Shown: positions 14,942 through 23,167, counted from the stretch's first letter. The stretch: 39,937 nt of DNA from SYOC01 sp035575235 (GCA_035575235.1 DATLYA010000374.1:1-39937), one strand, 5' to 3'. Notes: generated by a model from the letters alone, not told the origin. A program made the numbers and translations.

Positions 14942-15814
14942 CTACACCTTTTGTCCCCGCTCAGCGACTTTCGCCAACCCCTTTACCGCTTCGACGCCGC
15001 TGCCCGAGGCCGCGGCCCAAGCGAGCGTAATAATGCGACTCACGCCAGCGTCACGATACCGCTTCATCGTGTCAAGATCAGGTCCATCGCCTTGCGCCAT
15101 CATGAGGACGCCAAACTCAATCGCCTCAGGATTACGTCCTTGCTCTTTTGCTAAGCGCTTGATCTCGGGAATCGCTTCCGCGAACTTCTCGGGTGGTAAA
15201 TTAGCGGGGAACCAGCCGTCAGCGAACCGCGCCACGCGTTTCAGCGCATACTTCGGATCATGCGCGCCGAGATAAATCGGCGGGCCGGATTTTTGCGCCG
15301 GCTTCGGACCGATCTTCAACGGCGGAAATTGCACGAACTCCCCTTCGTAGCTCACCTCATCTTTCGTCCAGAGTTCGCGCAGCGCCTCGACCGACTCACG
15401 CAAATGCTTCCAGCGCTTGTTGAACTGCACGCCGAACAGTTGCGCCTCTTCGGCGAACCATCCTGCGCCCACGCCAAAGATGAAGCGGCCGTTCGAGTAC
15501 AGATCCAGGGTCGCCGTGGTCTTCGCCATCGTGAGCACATCGTGTTGCGGAAGTAAAGAAATCGCGGTGCCAAGTTTGATCGTCTTCGTCGTTTGCGCCG
15601 CCGCCATCAGGGCGATAAAGGGATCAACCAGCTCGGCGTAAAATGGCGGCACCTTACCGTCCGCCGAGCGCGGATAATATGTGGTGTAATGGGTCGGCAC
15701 GGCGATATGCTCGGCCACCCACATCGATTCGAACCCAAGGTTTTCCGCTTCGCGAGCGATCTCCCCAGGATTCCCGCTCTTTCCGGTCAAAAAGACGGAT
15801 ACGCCAACTTTCAT
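14942..15814 (-). CDS. LLM-class F420-dependent oxidoreductase
   Basis: A 290-residue luciferase-like barrel of the F420 subgroup. Landmarks are LGFESMWVAEHIAVPTHY near residue 28, IKLGTAISLLPQHDVL, the motif NGRFIFGVGAGWFAEEAQLF near residue 108 and PPIYLGAHDPKYALKRVARFADGW near residue 180. A strong AAAGGAGGTG precedes the ATG. It probably heads a two-gene operon with the aldo/keto reductase. Cofactor choice between F420 and FMN is inferred from family resemblance only. Confidence 0.9.
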   Translation of the reverse strand: MKVGVSVFLTGKSGNPGEIAREAENLGFESMWVAEHIAVPTHYTTYYPRSADGKVPPFYAELVDPFIALMAAAQTTKTIKLGTAISLLPQHDVLTMAKTTATLDLYSNGRFIFGVGAGWFAEEAQLFGVQFNKRWKHLRESVEALRELWTKDEVSYEGEFVQFPPLKIGPKPAQKSGPPIYLGAHDPKYALKRVARFADGWFPANLPPEKFAEAIPEIKRLAKEQGRNPEAIEFGVLMMAQGDGPDLDTMKRYRDAGVSRIITLAWAAASGSGVEAVKGLAKVAERGQKV

Positions 15815-15856
15815 GAGGACACCTCCTTTGTGTTTTCACTCTTGCCTTGATTCAGT

Positions 15857-15985
15857 GGGCCATTCTCTTATTGAATCATTGAGCCATCGCGCCACTGGGT
15901 TAGTGAGGTTTCATAAAAACTCTACTGTCATAATTCAACCTTTCAATGGCTCAATCCTTCAAGGGTGCAATCATCCAATTCCCTC
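15857..15985. repeat. Second head-to-head 8-bp-period element
   Basis: Left arm 15857-15899 (ATTGAATCATTGAGCCATC) and right arm about 15934-15985 (CAATGGCT, CAATCCTT and so on) repeat the design seen at 10085-10200. It lies in the 417-bp gap between divergent genes (15815-16231), which otherwise holds the 16075-16167 palindrome and a possible promoter. Confidence 0.75.
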
Positions 15986-16074
15986 GCTCTTATGTAAGCG
16001 TTTTCCGGCTGCCGTACAAGCAGAATGAACCAGCCTTAAGCCTCCAGCACGCTGTTCACGTGAAGTTGAGGGAC

Positions 16075-16167
16075 TGTCAGTCTGAGCCGGAAGCCAGCGA
16101 AGGCGAAGAAGCTTGCAACGCCACGGCCAGCACGAGCTTCTTCGTCGCTGCGCTCCTCAGCCTGACA
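16075..16167. repeat. Palindromic repeat (REP-like)
   Basis: The outer arms are TGTCAGTCTGAG and CTCAGCCTGACA. Inner arms include GCGAAGAAGCTTG and CGAGCTTCTTCG. The roughly 93-bp element can form a long hairpin. It differs from the element at 8081-8150 but has the same style. Confidence 0.8.
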
Positions 16168-16218
16168 CTCAGCAAAACCACCTGGACGGACTACTAGTCT
16201 CTAACCCTCAGTATCCGT

Positions 16219-16224
16219 TATAGT
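16219..16224 (+). promoter_or_regulatory. Possible -10 box for a leaderless transcript
   Basis: TATAGT stands 7 bp before the ATG at 16232, and no ribosome binding site precedes that ATG. A transcript starting at or next to the ATG would be leaderless. No good -35 box is visible. Confidence 0.3.
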
Positions 16225-16231
16225 CCCCGTC

Positions 16232-17083
16232 ATGTTGCAAGCAGGAAACATTACCATTCACTTTTTGAACGCCGGTTTCTGGTGGGACGATGGCGGCGCA
16301 CAGTTCGGCATCGTCCCGCGTGAATTATGGGAAAAAGAAAAACCCGCGAACGCACGGCATCGCATCAAAATGAGCCTGACCTGTCCGCTGATTCTCACCG
16401 GCAGCGAGGTCATCCTTGTCGATACCGGCATCGGTAATCGCTTGAGCAACCGTGAGCGACAAATCTATGACCCTGAACCCGCTGAGCGGTTGACGAACGG
16501 CCTGCGCACACTCGGGCTTACCCCGGATGAGGTCACGCACGTGATTCTTTCCCATTTACATTTTGACCATGTTGGCGGCGTGATCGACAAATCACCGACG
16601 GGCGAGATTCGGCCTATCTTTTCCAAGGCGCGCTTTTATATACAACAAGCGGAGTGGGAGCTGGCGCTCGCGCCGACGGATGCGCGTCTGGCCGCCGCCT
16701 ACCGCCACGCGCCGGAATGTCTACATGCGCTTGAATCTGTAGAACTGTTGCACGGGGATGCGGTGATCACGCCACAGGTGCGCACCGCTGTCTCAGGCGG
16801 CCATACCGATTTGCATCAATGCGTCATTGTTGAAACAAACAGCGCGGGCCTCATTCATCTCGCCGATATTGTGCCGACCACCTCGCATATTCGCCTCGCC
16901 TGGAATGCCGCGTATGATACGAATCCGCTAGGTACGATTGCTGCGAAAAAGCGCTTCTTCGCCGAAGCGCGCGCAAAGAATTTGTGGGTTTCGTTCTCGC
17001 ACGATGATAAAGTCGCAGCGGCTCGTTTGGGACCTGAGGGCGGCAAAGCGCCGCAACTGGAGGAAACGCTTAGCGTCGGATAG
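16232..17083 (+). CDS. Metallo-beta-lactamase-fold hydrolase
   Basis: A 283-residue MBL-fold protein. The zinc motif is HLHFDH (H108, H110, D112, H113) in VILSHLHFDHVGG. Further ligands are the His of SGGHTDLHQ, the Asp of IHLADIVPT and the His of VSFSHDD, so both metal sites are complete. The layout resembles quorum-quenching lactonases and related hydrolases, but nothing identifies the substrate. It is followed by two tiny membrane-protein genes in the same direction. Confidence 0.9.
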   Translation: MLQAGNITIHFLNAGFWWDDGGAQFGIVPRELWEKEKPANARHRIKMSLTCPLILTGSEVILVDTGIGNRLSNRERQIYDPEPAERLTNGLRTLGLTPDEVTHVILSHLHFDHVGGVIDKSPTGEIRPIFSKARFYIQQAEWELALAPTDARLAAAYRHAPECLHALESVELLHGDAVITPQVRTAVSGGHTDLHQCVIVETNSAGLIHLADIVPTTSHIRLAWNAAYDTNPLGTIAAKKRFFAEARAKNLWVSFSHDDKVAAARLGPEGGKAPQLEETLSVG

Positions 17084-17092
17084 CGTGTCACG

Positions 17093-17299
17093 GTGCGCTG
17101 GATTCGTACAAAAGAGCAGAGGGATAATCTGGCGAAGTATTGTTGGGATCCTTCCAAGATCGCTATCGCAGCTTTAGGGCTCGCCCCTTTGACAAAGCCA
17201 GAGACAATGGATTTACGCGCAGCTGCTTTAGGGTTCTTTAGAGGTATACTTTTGGCGGTGTTCGGCTATATCATAGACGGCATGGAGGTGAAGTTGTGA
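17093..17299 (+). CDS. Small conserved-looking membrane protein
   Basis: A 68-residue protein starting at GTG: MRWIRTKEQRDNLAKYCWDPSK, then a hydrophobic stretch (IAIAALGLAPL) and a second one (GFFRGILLAVFGYIIDGMEV). This gives two probable membrane helices. Its stop codon overlaps the start of the next small gene by 4 bp (GTGA), strong evidence that both are real. I believe similar short proteins occur in other uncultured bacteria, but no function is known to me. Confidence 0.7.
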   Translation: MRWIRTKEQRDNLAKYCWDPSKIAIAALGLAPLTKPETMDLRAAALGFFRGILLAVFGYIIDGMEVKL

Positions 17300-17400
17300 A
17301 CCCATTAGAAATATTTTTCCTTGGTCTGGGGGTAATTGCGCCGATCATTGGCTTCATCATTGTCACCGACAAAGGTCTCAAATGGAAAGGCAAGGACTAA
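17296..17400 (+). CDS. 34-residue single-helix membrane protein
   Basis: A short gene starting GTG at 17296, preceded by GGAGGTG, and ending TAA at 17400. The product is a 34-residue protein: MNPLEIFFLGLGVIAPIIGF, continuing IIVTDKGLKWKGKD. It has one membrane helix and a basic cytoplasmic tail. The overlap with the gene before it, the strong ribosome binding site and the composition support it as a real gene. It may form a complex with the 68-residue protein. Confidence 0.7.
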   Translation: MNPLEIFFLGLGVIAPIIGFIIVTDKGLKWKGKD

Positions 17401-17441
17401 GTCTTGTCACAGGTCTGTCCGCAAAATAGAGGGATTAAGCC

Positions 17442-18209
17442 ATGCTCAACACAGCTCCCACTATCGCCGGGGTGCATTTTCCTTTCTGTCTGATGAACGC
17501 CGCGGGAGCGCTGTCCACCAGCCGGGAAGAGTTGCTCGCGCTCGCCTATTCTGACGCCGGCGCGGTCGTCACCAAGTCCATCACGCCGGAATCCTTTCTC
17601 GATCCCGGCGCCAGTTGTGGTATTGAGAACCCTGGTGTTGCGTACTACGTCAACCTCCTGCCCGAGCTGCGGCGCGCGGGCAAACCGATCATCACCAGTG
17701 TTGCGGGGCTTACCATTGATGAATTTATCGCAACGGCGCAGGCGCTCGCTGCGGCAGGGACTGATATCATTGAAATCAATCTCACTGATCCGCACGTGCA
17801 TACACACGTGACGCCGTTTGCCTCGGTAAAGCGATTATATGAGGTCCTGTCGGCGATTCGCAAAGAGGTCATTGCACCGATAGCGGTGAAGTTTCCCCCC
17901 ACGGTTTCCTTGCCGCTCGCCGAAGTTGCAAGGGTTCTGGTCGAGGCGCACATTCCAGCAGCAGTCTGCCACAACGCCTCTGTCAACAGCGCGCCGTCTC
18001 AAGCCCAGACAGTTCTTTCTTTTGTACAGGGAAAAGTAGATATTATCGGGGTCGGGGGCGTTATGAGCGGCGCTGATGCGGTTGCGTTTCTCCGTAGCGG
18101 CGTCAAAGCCTTACAGATAGCAACGGCAGTAGTGAAGGAAGGCGTTGGGGCGTTTACTCGGTTAAAGAGAGAAATGGCAAACCTCGAAGAGCCGCGCGCG
18201 GCGCTATAA
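17442..18209 (+). CDS. Dihydroorotate dehydrogenase-like FMN protein, catalytic loop altered
   Basis: A 255-residue TIM-barrel protein of the dihydroorotate dehydrogenase family. FCLMNAAGALSTSREEL, GAVVTKSITPES and IAVKFPPTV correspond to the FMN and substrate strands, and VDIIGVGGVMSGADAVAFL is the phosphate-binding end. It is about 50 residues shorter than class 1 enzymes. The active-site loop, normally NLSCPN with the catalytic cysteine, reads INLTDPHVH: the catalytic residue is replaced by Asp and the following Asn by His. It is therefore probably not a true pyrimidine-pathway enzyme. It ends 5 bp from the convergent transferase gene. Confidence 0.82.
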   Translation: MLNTAPTIAGVHFPFCLMNAAGALSTSREELLALAYSDAGAVVTKSITPESFLDPGASCGIENPGVAYYVNLLPELRRAGKPIITSVAGLTIDEFIATAQALAAAGTDIIEINLTDPHVHTHVTPFASVKRLYEVLSAIRKEVIAPIAVKFPPTVSLPLAEVARVLVEAHIPAAVCHNASVNSAPSQAQTVLSFVQGKVDIIGVGGVMSGADAVAFLRSGVKALQIATAVVKEGVGAFTRLKREMANLEEPRAAL

Positions 18210-18214
18210 CCGCC

Positions 18215-18913
18215 TTACGCAGGGCGCGGAATCAAGCCGAGTCGCCCCAAGAGCTCCTTCGTGCGCGGCGCGTGCTTCTCTTGGTGAGAGAAAGCAAATT
18301 CATTGACGAGTTTTTGTAAATCCTCTTCCGTGTCTACATCATACCACGCAGGGATTTGTATGACCTGTAAGCCCACCCGCCGCGCCTGCGCGAGCGTTTC
18401 GGTAAAAACAGCGGGCGTACTCCAGGCAATATCCTTGAACAACATCGGATGCAGCGCGCGGGCGCCAAGGAGATAATACCCGCCGTCATCGCTCGGCCCA
18501 ATGACGACATCGTTGCCAGCATCCTCCAGGAGCGTAAACGCCGTCCGGAGATGCGCCAGCGGCAGCGTGGGGATATCACTGCCAAGAATCACCACTCGTG
18601 AGAAACCTTGCTCCAATAAATCAACGAACACATTCGCTTCCCGCTCGCCCAAAGCGGTTCCTCGTTGTGGGAGATAATGGAGCTGAAACGGCAGCAACTG
18701 ACGAAACAACGGCTCACTGTCGGAAGGAGTAAAGGCAAGGCACACCTGCACGTTGGGAAGAGAACAGGCGCGTTCAACGGTGTCGAGTAAAAAACATCGA
18801 TACAGTTCCGCCGCCTCCTCCAATGACAGTGGTGGACAGAGTCGGGTTTTCACCTGACCGGCGAGAGGAGCCTTACTAAAGATAGCTAAAGCCTGTTTCA
18901 CCGTTTCACTCAT
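18215..18913 (-). CDS. TIGR04282/DUF2064-type glycosyltransferase-like protein
   Basis: A 232-residue nucleotidyl/glycosyl transferase of the family named for arsenosugar biosynthesis. ALAIFSKAPLAGQVKTRL is the nucleotide-binding start, VVILGSDIPTLP carries the metal-binding Asp, and GPSDDGGYYLLGAR and WYDVDTEEDLQKL are further signatures. The ATG at 18913 follows AGGGAGGA; the 40 residues upstream lack family character. Whether it acts in arsenosugar formation or in another sugar transfer is not shown, as no arsenic genes are nearby. Confidence 0.85.
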   Translation of the reverse strand: MSETVKQALAIFSKAPLAGQVKTRLCPPLSLEEAAELYRCFLLDTVERACSLPNVQVCLAFTPSDSEPLFRQLLPFQLHYLPQRGTALGEREANVFVDLLEQGFSRVVILGSDIPTLPLAHLRTAFTLLEDAGNDVVIGPSDDGGYYLLGARALHPMLFKDIAWSTPAVFTETLAQARRVGLQVIQIPAWYDVDTEEDLQKLVNEFAFSHQEKHAPRTKELLGRLGLIPRPA

Positions 18914-19186
18914 TCCTCCCTCCATCCCCACAGTATAGAGCATGATGCGCGGACTCCGCTCTCGCTGAGGATTCTCAGCAGGCTGATCAGACGCCGCCCG
19001 TACGTTCTCCTCCCTTTCCTGGCTTGCTGTCAATTTCCTAGCGATTGACAGGCTCTTTTCCTCTCAGTATCGTTCGGCTTCTCACGCATAGTGGAAGATT
19101 ATCGAAGGTAAACTTACGGAAGTGAGAAAAAGTTCCCTTTTCGTTGTGCAAGAATAGCAAAGATAAGGATTGGGCAAAGGACCAAA

Positions 19187-19741
19187 ATGATAAGTGCTGC
19201 AGATGAACTCGTCGCGCTTGTGGATGGACGCAATTCAGTCATTGGCGCGGTCTCACGCCGGGAGATGCGCGCGAAGAACCTCCTGCACCGCAGCACCTAC
19301 ATTCTGGTCTTTAACTCACAGGGGCAGCTCTATGTTCAGAAACGCACTCTAACCAAAGATGTATTCCCCGGCTATTATGATCCCGCCACTGGCGGCGTCG
19401 TGCTTGCCGGGGAAAGCTATGCACAAAGCGCTGAGCGGGAACTGGCGGAAGAAATGGGAATTTGTAATGTTCCGCTCACCTGGCTGTTTGACTTTTATTT
19501 CGCTGATGCTCGCACGCGGGTGTGGGGAGGCGCGTTTTCCTGCACCTACGACGGGCCGCTCACCCTGCAGGAAGAGGAAGTCGAAAGCGTGTCGCTGATG
19601 ACGATTGAGGAAATCCTGCGACGGGCTGAGACGGAACCCTTCACGCCGGATGGGGTATATGTCGTGCAAAGATATCGGGAAAAACTTCTCACACCTTCAC
19701 TGGCGCATTTCCCTCTTCCGCCTGCGGCTGGTAGCGTTTAG
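19187..19741 (+). CDS. Nudix hydrolase (YfcD/isopentenyl-diphosphate isomerase-like)
   Basis: A 184-residue Nudix protein. The box GGVVLAGESYAQSAERELAE continues EMGI (residues 69-92), with R84, E85, E88 and E89 as the metal-binding core. The N-terminal part (LVDGRNSVIGAVSRREMRAK, then HRSTYILVF and YVQKRTLTKDVFPGYYD) is that of the YfcD/IPP isomerase-like branch. AAAGGA precedes the ATG. The last codons and the TAG stop (19739-19741) fall in a 7-bp repeat arm. The substrate is unknown. Confidence 0.9.
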   Translation: MISAADELVALVDGRNSVIGAVSRREMRAKNLLHRSTYILVFNSQGQLYVQKRTLTKDVFPGYYDPATGGVVLAGESYAQSAERELAEEMGICNVPLTWLFDFYFADARTRVWGGAFSCTYDGPLTLQEEEVESVSLMTIEEILRRAETEPFTPDGVYVVQRYREKLLTPSLAHFPLPPAAGSV

Positions 19742-19837
19742 CCTTTAGCTATAAGCCAGACAGAGAAATATAAGGCGGAGGACAGAAACGCGTTGTTGCT
19801 TTGCTTACAGCTAAGAGCTAACGGCTAATAGCTTCTT
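19732..19837. repeat. Inverted pair of 7-bp-period arrays (GCTAANA type)
   Basis: The left arm, 19732-19759, reads TAGCGTT, TAGCCTT, TAGCTAT, AAGCCAG. The right arm, 19810-19837, reads GCTAAGA, GCTAACG, GCTAATA, GCTTCTT. The left arm is the complement-type word, so the arms can pair across a 50-bp spacer. The left arm contains the stop codon of the Nudix gene; the right arm abuts the ribosome binding site of the next LLM gene. Confidence 0.85.
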
Positions 19838-19842
19838 GGAGT

Positions 19843-20898
19843 ATGATGAAATTCGGCCTTCTCTTTCATCTGCAAGATCCGCCGAGCGGGGACCATATTC
19901 CACGCCTGTACGATGAAGTCTTCGAACAACTCGAGTTCGCTGAGCAGCTGGGCTTTGAAGCGTTCTTTGTCCCCGAACATCACCAAATGCCCGATGGGTA
20001 TATGCCCGCCCCCTTGACCTTCGCGGCCGCCTTAGCAGCGAAGACGAAAAAGGCGGAAATCGGCACTAGCATTATGCAACTGCCGCTGTTTCATCCTCTC
20101 CATGTCGCTGAACAGGTCGCCGTGATCGATAACATTGCGAAAGGCCGCTTCATTCTCGGTGTGGGGTTGGGCCTCGTCCAAAAGGAATTCGACGCGTTTC
20201 AAATTCCGCTGACCGAGGCGGCGTCACGTTTTACCGAGTCAGTAGAGATTTTGAAGCAAGCGTGGACCGGGCGGCCATTTTCGTTTCATGGACGTCACTT
20301 TCAGTGTACCGATGTGATGATTACGCCGCGACCGGTGCGTCAGCCGCGCCCGCCCATCTGGATTGGCGCCATGTCCGAGCTGACGCTTAAGCGCGCAGGG
20401 CGGATTGCAGATGGCTGGATTAGCGATCCATTACACAACTTTGATGTCATCAAAGCCTGGGGTGAAATTTATCGCGCCGCTGCGGCGCGCGCTGGAAACC
20501 CACGCGTGCAGATCGCCTTACTCCGCGACGCATGGGTCGGTGAGAGCCGCACGGAGGTGGAGCGCATGTGGTGGCCGCATATCCAGGCGTATCACTTGTT
20601 CTACCTGAACCTCGGTTTCTTCTCCTCCGGCCGTTTCAATGCACAGTGGGAGCCATGGGTCAAAGAGGTGAAAACAGACGCCGAGTGGACCTTCGACCGC
20701 GTTGCGCCCCACCGTCTGATCTGTGGTACGCCGAAGGACGTCGTCGCAGAGGTCAAACGCTATCAACATGAAGTCGGCTGCGAATATATGATCTTTTCGT
20801 TACGGCATCCCACCGGCCCGAGCCATCAAGAGACATTGAAGTGTATTGAGTTGCTTGGGACAAGAGTTCTACCGCAGTGTCGTTTGTTGTTTTGCTAA
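19843..20898 (+). CDS. LLM-class flavin-dependent monooxygenase-like protein (tandem copy 1)
   Basis: A 351-residue luciferase-like protein. Landmarks are LGFEAFFVPEHHQMPDGYMPAP near residue 42, KAEIGTSIMQLPLFHPLHVAEQV, KGRFILGVGLGLVQKEFDAF near residue 103 and PPIWIGAMSELTLKRAGRIADGW. GGAGT lies directly before the first ATG, so the second ATG (19846, MKFGLLF) has better spacing and is the likelier start. The C-terminal residues RLLFC run into a 7-bp repeat with the stop codon inside. It is related to the next gene throughout its length. Confidence 0.88.
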   Translation: MMKFGLLFHLQDPPSGDHIPRLYDEVFEQLEFAEQLGFEAFFVPEHHQMPDGYMPAPLTFAAALAAKTKKAEIGTSIMQLPLFHPLHVAEQVAVIDNIAKGRFILGVGLGLVQKEFDAFQIPLTEAASRFTESVEILKQAWTGRPFSFHGRHFQCTDVMITPRPVRQPRPPIWIGAMSELTLKRAGRIADGWISDPLHNFDVIKAWGEIYRAAAARAGNPRVQIALLRDAWVGESRTEVERMWWPHIQAYHLFYLNLGFFSSGRFNAQWEPWVKEVKTDAEWTFDRVAPHRLICGTPKDVVAEVKRYQHEVGCEYMIFSLRHPTGPSHQETLKCIELLGTRVLPQCRLLFC

Positions 20899-20928
20899 TA
20901 GCTAAAAGCTAACAGCCAACAGCTTTCC
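20894..20928. repeat. 7-bp-period array (GCTAANA), five units
   Basis: The units are GCTAATA, GCTAAAA, GCTAACA, GCCAACA and GCTTTCC. The TAA stop of the first LLM gene (20896-20898) lies in the first unit. The array runs up to CGGAGTG, the ribosome binding site of the second LLM gene. Confidence 0.9.
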
Positions 20929-20936
20929 GGAGTGTT

Positions 20937-21962
20937 ATGAAAATCGGCTATCTCCTCGATACGCATAGCGGCCCCTACAACATGCCTGCCCCGTCCAGCG
21001 TGCAGGTCATGGGTTTTATTGACCACCTGTGGCGCGAGGCGGAAGCGGCCGAGCAGGCAGGCTTCGACTCACTTGTCGTGCCGGAACGCCATACGCGTAC
21101 GGAGTGTCTATTCCCTTCTCCGCTGATTCTCCTCGCGGGTCTCGCCGCACGCACGACGCGCATTCGTCTTGGCACGTATATTTTGATTCTGCCTCTCTAT
21201 AATCCTGTCCATATCGCCGAGCAGATGGCGATGATCGACCTGATGTCGAAAGGGCGGCTGATTTGTGGCCTGGCGTCAGGCTATCACCCTGATTATCACA
21301 ACGCGTTCGCCATCCCCATGAAAGGCGGGCGGCAACGGTTTGAAGAAGGTCTGGAAATCCTCAAACTGGCGTGGACACAAGAGACGTTCTCGTTTCACGG
21401 ACGGGTCTTCAATTACGACAAAGTGCGCATCACGCCGAAGCCCGTGCAGCAGCCCTACCCTGAACTCTGGCTTGGCGGCATGTTTCCTTACACGATCCAA
21501 CGCGCCGGACGCAGCGGCGACGCGTGGTGCAGCGATCCATTTCCATTACACAAAGAAACCTGGAAGAGCCAAGTCGCCATGTATCGTGAAGCCGCGGCCA
21601 AAGCCGGACGGCGTTCCCTTGTTGTCCTCATGCGCGACGGTTGGGTAGCGCCGACGCGCGCTGAAGCCGAGAAAGTGTTCGGCAATATTTACGTGCAAGA
21701 GAACCTCTTCTACTTTCGCTACGGCATTCTCACGCATCATCCCGACTTCCGCTCGGAAGCAGATTTCACGGTTGCTAACTGTTTCCGTCATGCTGTCGCC
21801 GGCTCGCCGCAGGAATGCATTGACCAGCTAGCAATGTATGAAAGAGACTACGACGTGGACTACGTCATCATGCGATTCCGCTTACCCGGAGGGCCAGAAT
21901 ACGCCCGTGTGCCGGACTGTATTCGGTTGTTCGGCGAAGAGGTGTTGCCGAGGTTTCACTAG
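20937..21962 (+). CDS. LLM-class flavin-dependent monooxygenase-like protein (tandem copy 2)
   Basis: A 341-residue paralogue of the preceding gene. It shows AGFDSLVVPERHTRTECLFPSP near residue 41, IRLGTYILILPLYNPVHIAEQM, KGRLICGLASGYHPDYHNAF near residue 103 and PELWLGGMFPYTIQRAGRSGDAW. Shared features with copy 1 include the barrel motifs and the late segment YFRYGILTHHP versus FYLNLGFFSSG. CGGAGTG precedes the ATG. Both genes lie directly after arrays of the same 7-bp word, as if gene and leader were duplicated together. Substrate unknown. Confidence 0.88.
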   Translation: MKIGYLLDTHSGPYNMPAPSSVQVMGFIDHLWREAEAAEQAGFDSLVVPERHTRTECLFPSPLILLAGLAARTTRIRLGTYILILPLYNPVHIAEQMAMIDLMSKGRLICGLASGYHPDYHNAFAIPMKGGRQRFEEGLEILKLAWTQETFSFHGRVFNYDKVRITPKPVQQPYPELWLGGMFPYTIQRAGRSGDAWCSDPFPLHKETWKSQVAMYREAAAKAGRRSLVVLMRDGWVAPTRAEAEKVFGNIYVQENLFYFRYGILTHHPDFRSEADFTVANCFRHAVAGSPQECIDQLAMYERDYDVDYVIMRFRLPGGPEYARVPDCIRLFGEEVLPRFH

Positions 21963-21976
21963 GAGCAAGATCACAC

Positions 21977-23164
21977 TCAAAACCGCGCCCCACCAGTCAG
22001 ATGTTTTTCATATGCTCTCGTATCGAGGATCCGTTTGATCTCGTGGATCGTAATCTCCAGCTCTTCGTCTTTGGTGTAGAAATGCGGCGCGATGCGGACG
22101 CCCGCGCCTGGACGGTAATCAACAAGCACATCCCGCTCGGCAAGCTCATGCACGACCGCAGCGGCGTGAGGGACGTCCACCACAATCATTCCGCCGCGTT
22201 GCTCGGGATTGCGGGGAGAGTTCACGCGCCACCCCTGCTCATCGGCCAGCTCGATCAGGCGCGCCGTTTGGCGCAGCGACTTGGCGCGAATCCGCGCAAC
22301 GCCAATCTCGTTAATAATGTTGTATCCGCTGTCGGCCGCATACAACGTCGGAATCGCCGGCGAGCCATGCAAGAAGCGGTGGATATCATCGGCATAGGTA
22401 ATCTCACCCGGCTCGAACGCAAACGGCGCTTTGTGCGCCATCCAGCCTGTGACCTGCGGCTCCAACGTAGCGCGCAATTTCGGATGTACGTAGAGATACC
22501 CTGCTCCAGGACCGCCACACAGCCACTTCACCGAACCGCCAACGACAAAATCCACATCAAGCTCTGTGACATTGATGGGCACAGTTCCGGCTGATTGATA
22601 CACGTCAAGCACGACCAGCGCGCCGACGGCATGCGCTTTTTCCACCACCGCTTTGGCGTTCTGCATGAAACCGCTCTTGAAGAGCACGTGCGAGATGGGA
22701 ACCAATAGCGTCTCTTCATCGATCGCCGCCAGCAACCGCTCCGTGTCGATCGTCATGCCGTCGTCGCTTGGGACTTCGACGATACGTGCGCCGGCCGCCT
22801 TCGCGTGCGCCGCGTAGACGTACATGACTGAAGGAAAGTTTAATGATTCGTAAACGATTTTGTTGCGGCGCTGCCGTAGATTAAAACAAGAGAGAATGAG
22901 CGATTGACAGATGGAGACATTTTGGTGCATCACTACCGAGCCGGGATCAGCGCCGAGGATCCGCGCGATTTTATCCCCCGTGGTCACCGGCATCTCCCAC
23001 CAGCCTTCCGCCCAGGCGCGAATGCCGCGGGTCGCCCACATATCGGCGTACTCACGTAAGCGCTCGTACACCTTGCATGGCATGGCGCCAAGCGAGTGAC
23101 TGATCATGTATGTGGAGCGTTCGAGGATGGGAAACTCTTTGCGATAGGCTAACAGTTCGTCCAT
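21977..23164 (-). CDS. kynU: Kynureninase-like PLP enzyme
   Basis: A 395-residue class V aminotransferase-fold enzyme. The PLP lysine is K213 in GGSVKWLCGGPGAGYLYVH, and the PLP-nitrogen Asp is D187 in VVLDVYQSAGTVP. ISHSLGAMPCKVYERL near the start and ISHVLFKSGFMQNAK match kynureninases, which cleave kynurenine to anthranilate and alanine. It starts 3 bp after the tryptophan 2,3-dioxygenase gene, so the pair is one operon of tryptophan breakdown. No kynurenine formamidase gene is visible in the window. Symbol assigned from family and context. Confidence 0.82.
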   Translation of the reverse strand: MDELLAYRKEFPILERSTYMISHSLGAMPCKVYERLREYADMWATRGIRAWAEGWWEMPVTTGDKIARILGADPGSVVMHQNVSICQSLILSCFNLRQRRNKIVYESLNFPSVMYVYAAHAKAAGARIVEVPSDDGMTIDTERLLAAIDEETLLVPISHVLFKSGFMQNAKAVVEKAHAVGALVVLDVYQSAGTVPINVTELDVDFVVGGSVKWLCGGPGAGYLYVHPKLRATLEPQVTGWMAHKAPFAFEPGEITYADDIHRFLHGSPAIPTLYAADSGYNIINEIGVARIRAKSLRQTARLIELADEQGWRVNSPRNPEQRGGMIVVDVPHAAAVVHELAERDVLVDYRPGAGVRIAPHFYTKDEELEITIHEIKRILDTRAYEKHLTGGARF

Positions 23165-23167
23165 ATC

